64,000 nt of DNA from the NCBI RefSeq assembly GCF_037975245.1, contig NC_092568.1, positions 25,912,501 to 25,976,500 of the forward strand. Reading direction: 5' to 3'. How positions within the stretch are numbered: the stretch's first letter is position 1; each line of letters opens with the position of its first letter. The notes under the pieces are model-generated. The model was given only the letters and a program-made list of their open reading frames with translations, ran no database searches and was not told where the DNA came from. Source of the DNA: Apostichopus japonicus. Its lineage: Eukaryota; Echinodermata; Holothuroidea; Aspidochirotida; Stichopodidae. The position numbers and the translations under genes are program-made. Below, in pieces: positions 58,786 through 64,000 of the stretch.

Positions 58786-60058
58786 ATGTCCTTGGAGCTG
58801 CTTCAGATCTCAGACTCTGAGGGATAAATTGTGATTTATTGTCACAGATTACTTTCATTTTGTGGCATTGAAGGTGATACAGATTCATGAATCAGAGAAA
58901 TTGTAGCTGAATTATCCAGGGATTTCATAGTTGAACTCGCACAGGTAAGTTGTTTTGCAAGATACATGATTAGGCCTATGTCATGTAGAGCCTTACCTCC
59001 TATCATGATCCAATATTATGCTACAGTAATTGTAGCTTGAAACTTGAATTCAGGGTTTTTCATTACCAAATGGCATTGCAGTTGTATCCATATGTTCTGC
59101 ACTGTTTGTAACATCTAATGTAACAGACAATATTGACCATAGTATTCATTAATATTCCGAATATCTTTACCTGTGAGGGAAAATCAGCATATATGAAAAT
59201 GATTTGAAACCACTTTTCTAAAGTTTTGTAGGCTCAATAATACTGAACAGTACATAATAATATACTGATGTACTGAACTGACTGAAGTTTATAGCATTTC
59301 ACTTAAACAATAAATAATAAACTTACTTAGTACTGTAAATACTAGATATTATTGCAAAAGGTTAGATGGTGAAATATACAGAATATTTTATACCGTTAAT
59401 GTTGTGCTTCTTGAGGGATCTCAATTCTTGATGAAAAATTTGAAAAATGAAGTCTTTAATCTTCATTCCTCCCTTTTCACATATCATTATATCATTGCTG
59501 AATGACCTGACTTTTTGAATACATTATATCATTGCTGAATGACATACAAATCATCAAAATGAATCATCTCGAGTGAAAGGCAGGATCACGACTATTTGAC
59601 AAAATGTCAAGAGGTTAATGGATATGCATATTTGGAGTCAAATTCATCTGACTAATAGTTGACTAAAGAGTTCAGTTATGACCGGAGGACACTCTTGTGG
59701 CCATAGCATATTAATCCAGTGAAGCTTTTGTGTAGTATTATATATAGAACAGAATTTCTTGAAGCCTTTGCTCAAGCTGGAGCCCTGTTGTTTTGTTCTA
59801 CACTTCCTAGAAATGATTATCGTGAGACATAATGCAAATGCACAACATGTTCCTCTGATCTTATATTACCTGTAGCTAATACTTTCTGTATCAGTCGGAT
59901 CTTGTGTGACTACAGTTCAGTGAAAATACCTGTTAAATTTAATTCTTGACTTATTTTGTATCTTTATCCATGGATGATAATTATATACTGTATGTTCCAT
60001 ACATCAGTAGTATAAAACAGAGCTGTAACGTATTCCGACTAGCTGCACAGTATATGCG

Positions 60059-61979
60059 CAGTGGCGTCGTCAAGGGGGGGGGGGGGGGCCTAGGGGGCAT
60101 GTACCCTCCCAAACAAAAATCGTGCCCTACCAGGTGCCTCCTAGATGCGATTTGTAGTGTTAAAAACAATTAATCAAACAAAAACAATTTTTACAAAGGA
60201 CGAAACATATTATGTAATTATGTTCTTCATTAAAACTTCTTTCCTCTGACCATTACAATAACCAGTTGTTTCCTCACTAACAAGGTCACAGAAGCCCCGG
60301 CGTGAATCGCTAGTGCTTAAACTTCACTACAGTACCCTGCATGAATTTCAATTTCAACACTCTTATTTAAAAACAACAAAGGAAAAGGGTTTATTACCAC
60401 TTTTTGATTCCTTGCCCGAAGGCTCAAGGAATCTATGCGATGGTGATTGCGTGTGTGTGTGTCTGTGTGTGTATGATGCCCTTGGCTCGTAAACATATAA
60501 CTCAACAATGGCATGTTGGATTGAAGTCATTCTTGATACATAGTTGCGCCATACTGAGTAGAAGAACCCTATTGATTTTGGTGCTCATCTCATGAATAAT
60601 AAAGAGGGGCCGGGTCAAACATAGAAATCTTCAAATGCTAATAACTCCGCAACGAAAGTCAGAATTTAATTATTTAATTATGTTCAAGTTGATATTTTGC
60701 ATATTTATTAGGGGCGGGCTCAAGTTTATTTTCTCTAAATTAGCTTGTCAACATGGTAACTGAACAACCAGAAGTTGGATTGAAGTCATACTTGGTACAT
60801 ATATGCGCCATAGTGAGTAGAAGAGCCCTATTGATTTTGGTGCTCATCTCAAGAATATTAATGAGGTCACAGCCCTGTCAAATGTAAATATTTTCAGAAT
60901 TGAATCATACTTTGTGTGAAGGTGTTGGTAGATAGCCGGTACATGATAATGTATGTTCAATGTCATATTATGTACATTTATTAGGGGGCAGGGCTTGAGT
61001 TGATTTTTGCTAAAAATAGCTTGTAAACATGGTAAGTTAAAGGATTGGTTCAGTTTTCATACATGTTTATGTTATATGAAAGAGGACAATAAAAAGAAAC
61101 ACAATGGTGAAAAAACTGTTCAAATATCTTTTCAGTTAAAGAGATATTCAAGTGTAAAGTTTTATCAGATTTTGTAGAAACTGCTGAAATCTGACTAGCT
61201 GTGATGTCACATCCTCACATTCCTGAAAAATCTTTGTTTTTTTCTCTAAATATTTTGTGAGATTTCATGACTTTCAACCAAAAGATATGTCAATAGATCT
61301 CATATTTGTCAAAGGAAGTATTTGAGATTGAACATCTGAAGAATTTTTGATTATATTATTTTCAAATGTGTTCAAAAATTAAAGAAATATATTCACAAAT
61401 GTTAAGGAAGTGAGGATGTGACATCACCCTCACAGTAAGTCTTTCTACACCAGTCGTTTTCAAAGAAATTTTGATATCTTCAAAGTGTTATATCTCCTTA
61501 ACAGAGCATGCTATCATGGTAGTTTCTTCACTGCTCTTTTGGCCTTTTTGTGCTCTTTCATACAAAATAGACATGTCAAACACCTGAACCAATCCTTTAA
61601 CATATTTAGTAGGTACAGTAGGTCCACAGTCAGTGAAAGAACCTTGCTGATCAATTTAATCAACAATGACAAAAGCTTGGGATTATAATCTCAATTGGCA
61701 AGGAATCACAATAAGCCCACTGTCTTTCTGGTTGTATAACTATTTTATTTGCCTAAGGTAAAACCATATCAGACAGACTAAGCCCGAAAATTCAAAATAT
61801 AGCACCAGATTGCATCTAAGGACCCTCAATTAATCAAACAGTTCTCAAAGGGGAGGGGGACACCCCGTCCCCTTATACCCCTCCCCCAGGGCAGCATTCA
61901 CAAATAAACATTGTGCTCCCTAATTGAGGGCTGTGCACTCCCTGTGCCCCCCAGATTGAAATGTCTGGCGACGCCACTG
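60059..61979. mobile_element. hAT-like element, 1.9 kb, with another transposon nested inside
   Basis: Left end CAGTGGCGTCGTCAAGG, right end inverted (TCTGGCGACGCCACTG). Flanks TATATGCG (60051-60058) and TATATGGG (61980-61987) give a 7/8 target duplication. The interior has repeated blocks of GGATTGAAGTCAT..TTGGTACATA..GCGCCATA..GAGTAGAAGA type at about 60520 and 60780. A TTAA-flanked element occupies 61037-61600. No transposase found. Confidence 0.78.
61037..61600. mobile_element. TTAA-flanked MITE with 17-bp perfect terminal repeats
   Basis: Begins TTAAAGGATTGGTTCAG and ends CTGAACCAATCCTTTAA, an exact inverted match including the TTAA. Subterminal GATGTCACATCCTCAC / GAGGATGTGACATCA form a second inverted pair. 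No coding capacity. Fits piggyBac- or Kolobok-type non-autonomous elements. Confidence 0.92.
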
Positions 61980-62339
61980 TATATGGGCACTATTGCAGGT
62001 ACTGGATGGTGGTACAGTATTTGCCCTTATGGAGGCCTTGATTCTGAGCAATCTTGGAAGGCTCTTCAAAGAGTTGGCATGATGGATTGCAAAGATCAAA
62101 AGTCGATTAGGAAATGTCAGTATGTATAGAATTCTTGGAAATTTATTTTCATGGATTGTATTCAAATGTTTTGCAGTGTAGCTTTGTGCAAGTATCCAAA
62201 TAATGCAAAAATGTAGTACATACAGTAGTTAACCACCTTTTTGTCCAGTTTAAATATAGTAGCCTGTGATTTCACCTGTGCTTCATTAATCATGAACCTT
62301 ACAAACAAATTTTGTTACCTCTCCATCGATTCAAACCTT

Positions 62340-62790
62340 GCATAAGGCAAACTTAAGAAGCTTATGCAATAGTAGTGATGGCATGTGTATCTGTGGTTTT
62401 GTTTACTTTACACGATAACGCAAAAACTATATTGTGGGTGAACTTCACATTTGGTATGTGGATGCACCTTATAGAGTAGAAGAACTATATAGTTGCCTGC
62501 CAAGTTCAAAGGTCAGTTGAGGTCAAAGTCTGTAAAGTTTGAAAACAGGACAGCATAAAAATCATACAGTGGCTTAACTTTATATTTAGCATGTGGATGC
62601 ACCATATTGAGTAGAAGAACTTATATCTTTCTGTTGAGGTGGAAGGTAATTTGAGGTCATGCAGTAGAGGTCAAAGTCCGAAAACCATGTAAACGTTAAC
62701 TCACAAAGTAGACGTTCGATGAACTCCTCATGTAGTACATAGATGTACCTTATAATTATGCAGTAGTAGAACTCTACTGTTTTCTGTGGA
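62340..62790. repeat. Degenerate tandem array related to 55680-56680
   Basis: About three diverged units sharing GTGGATGCACCTTATAGAGT, AGAAGAACT, then GAGGTCA..GTCAAAGTC. Non-coding. Confidence 0.6.
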
Positions 62791-62850
62791 GGTTACAGTT
62801 ATGGAATGGCATCAAAAGAGCTTGCAAAAAGTTTACGTACCAAGGTAGAC

Positions 62851-63937
62851 CAGTGGCGGCGGAACCGGGGGGGCTTGGGGGGGCTCAGCCCCCCCAATAA
62901 AAAAGTTGAGGGGGCAAATGCATGATAAGCCCCCCCAATATTTACCAAGGCTCCGAAACGTGCATCTGCCCATTTTTCAATGCATACTTGTCGATCTGTC
63001 CGATGCACACGTATACTCTATAGGTGTAATAATTTTAGTAATTGCTGGGGGACCCTCGGCCCGTCCCCTGGCTATAGACCACATTGTCACCCCAACCGCG
63101 TCTTCACGCCCCGTGAAAAGTGGAAGCAGTGAGTGTGAGTACCGGTAAGCGTAACACAACTTCGTCTTAGGCCAATGACTTGCCTCATTTCAACCAGTTC
63201 TCCAACATCCCCTTACTTAGTGGCGGAGCGTCCATTTATACAGTCAGGGGCGGATGCCCCCCCCCCCCTGATGGACTCAAATGGACTGCTGGCGCCCTTT
63301 TCAGCTTTTCACTACGCTTTTACTTATTCGCGATTTTTGACTATTTTATTGCGCTCTCATATACCTATTGACATTTGTCATATTCTTTTGGTGTAATTTT
63401 CCGACAAAATGGCGACGACACCTTTTTTTCTCCGTTTATCTGCAAATTAGCAAGGCCCCGGAAAGGGTCATTTCCTGCAATCTAGGGAGTATCTTTACTT
63501 AAAAATTTTCTGTGCGCTCCGGGCCAACCTGTGGTGGCGCTCCGCTTAGATAGTGTCGAAAGCGCCCCTACAGACCATTCTTGCCCTCCCTGACCAATAC
63601 TCTAGCTCCGCCACTGCCCTTACTACACTCAAAAACATCTTTGCGAGTACACTACGAGTAATAGAGCTCTACTCTCTTAAAAAAACATCGAATATACAAA
63701 TTACAATGTTTCTACAGACTTTTACGTGCAATCTGAGAAATTGCAGGCTTGAGACCCATATTTTAGGGCTAGGTATTCGCAGCATAAAACACTCGGAAAG
63801 TGCCGTTTCCGGCCATCTGGGGGTTTGAAAAAACCCAAAATTTTCTTGTACGCTCCGCGCCAACCGATGGTGGCGCTCCGCTTAGATAGTCTCCACACAT
63901 TAGCCCCCCCAATAATTTTTCCGTTCCGCCGCGCCTG
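62851..63937. mobile_element. hAT-like MITE interrupted by a second hAT-like MITE
   Basis: Ends CAGTGGCGGCGGAAC and GTTCCGCCGCGCCTG (inverted, mismatches at the fourth and sixth positions). Flanked by a perfect 8-bp duplication AGGTAGAC at 62843-62850 and 63938-63945. AGCCCCCCCAATA occurs near both ends. The shared ~100-bp module is at about 63796-63888. A different element (63218-63616) sits inside with its own duplication. Confidence 0.92.
63218..63616. mobile_element. hAT-like MITE nested in the 62851-63937 element
   Basis: Ends TAGTGGCGGAGC and GCTCCGCCACTG. Flanked by a perfect CCCTTACT duplication at 63210-63217 and 63617-63624. It contains its own diverged copy of the shared module (about 63456-63550). 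Confidence 0.92.
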
Positions 63938-64000
63938 AGGTAGACAATAAATTATGTTAAAAAAAATTATATTAAATATTAATTAAAAATATTTCATGTT

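Noticed and set aside
1-64000. tRNA, rRNA and CRISPR arrays
   Set aside because: Looked for by eye on both strands; no cloverleaf B-box context, rRNA segment or spacer-repeat array noticed. A tRNA scan would be needed to exclude a tRNA.

Overview
The window is intron-rich animal DNA, most likely from an echinoderm-type marine invertebrate. Introns are kilobase-sized with ordinary GT-AG splicing, the intergenic DNA is packed with short non-autonomous DNA transposons, non-LTR retrotransposon fragments and microsatellites, and the gene complement is animal-specific. Phylum is inferred from overall character and cannot be proved here. Because coding exons are short, most genes had to be rebuilt by hand from splice sites, reading phase and protein family.

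Layout. (1) 467-6487, minus strand: a steroid 5-alpha-reductase gene (SRD5A1/2 family), five coding exons; the last exon is not visible and probably lies left of the window. Intron 4 carries a 21-bp minisatellite and intron 1 a candidate transposon. (2) 9529-19740 and 21538-28270, plus strand: two tandem selenoprotein W genes, each with an in-frame TGA selenocysteine codon (CGAUG / CGVUG), five coding exons at identical phases, and a separate 3'-UTR exon holding a SECIS element. Their last coding exons and SECIS exons are far more alike than exons 1-4, which suggests gene conversion. Intron 2 of the first gene holds a >1-kb inverted repeat and, between its arms, a perfect 93-bp palindrome. (3) 28.3-34 kb: intergenic, mostly transposon remnants. 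(4) 34778-48694, plus strand: a neuroendocrine 7B2 (secretogranin V, SCG5) gene in seven coding exons. Its C-terminus encodes two copies of the VAKK-containing PC2-inhibitory peptide instead of one, and its first coding exon sits in a 446-bp tandem duplication. Its introns contain two 5'-truncated non-LTR retrotransposons and two MITEs. (5) 48.7-64 kb: no gene recognised; several MITEs with clean target-site duplications, two cases of one transposon nested in another, degenerate tandem arrays and a polypyrimidine tract.

Functionally the genes are unrelated neighbours: a membrane steroid reductase, a pair of small redox selenoproteins, and a secreted chaperone/inhibitor of prohormone convertase 2. 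The most interesting items are the double-inhibitor 7B2, the converted selenoprotein W pair with a pairing-restoring SECIS change, and a ~100-bp module shared by several otherwise different hAT-like MITEs.
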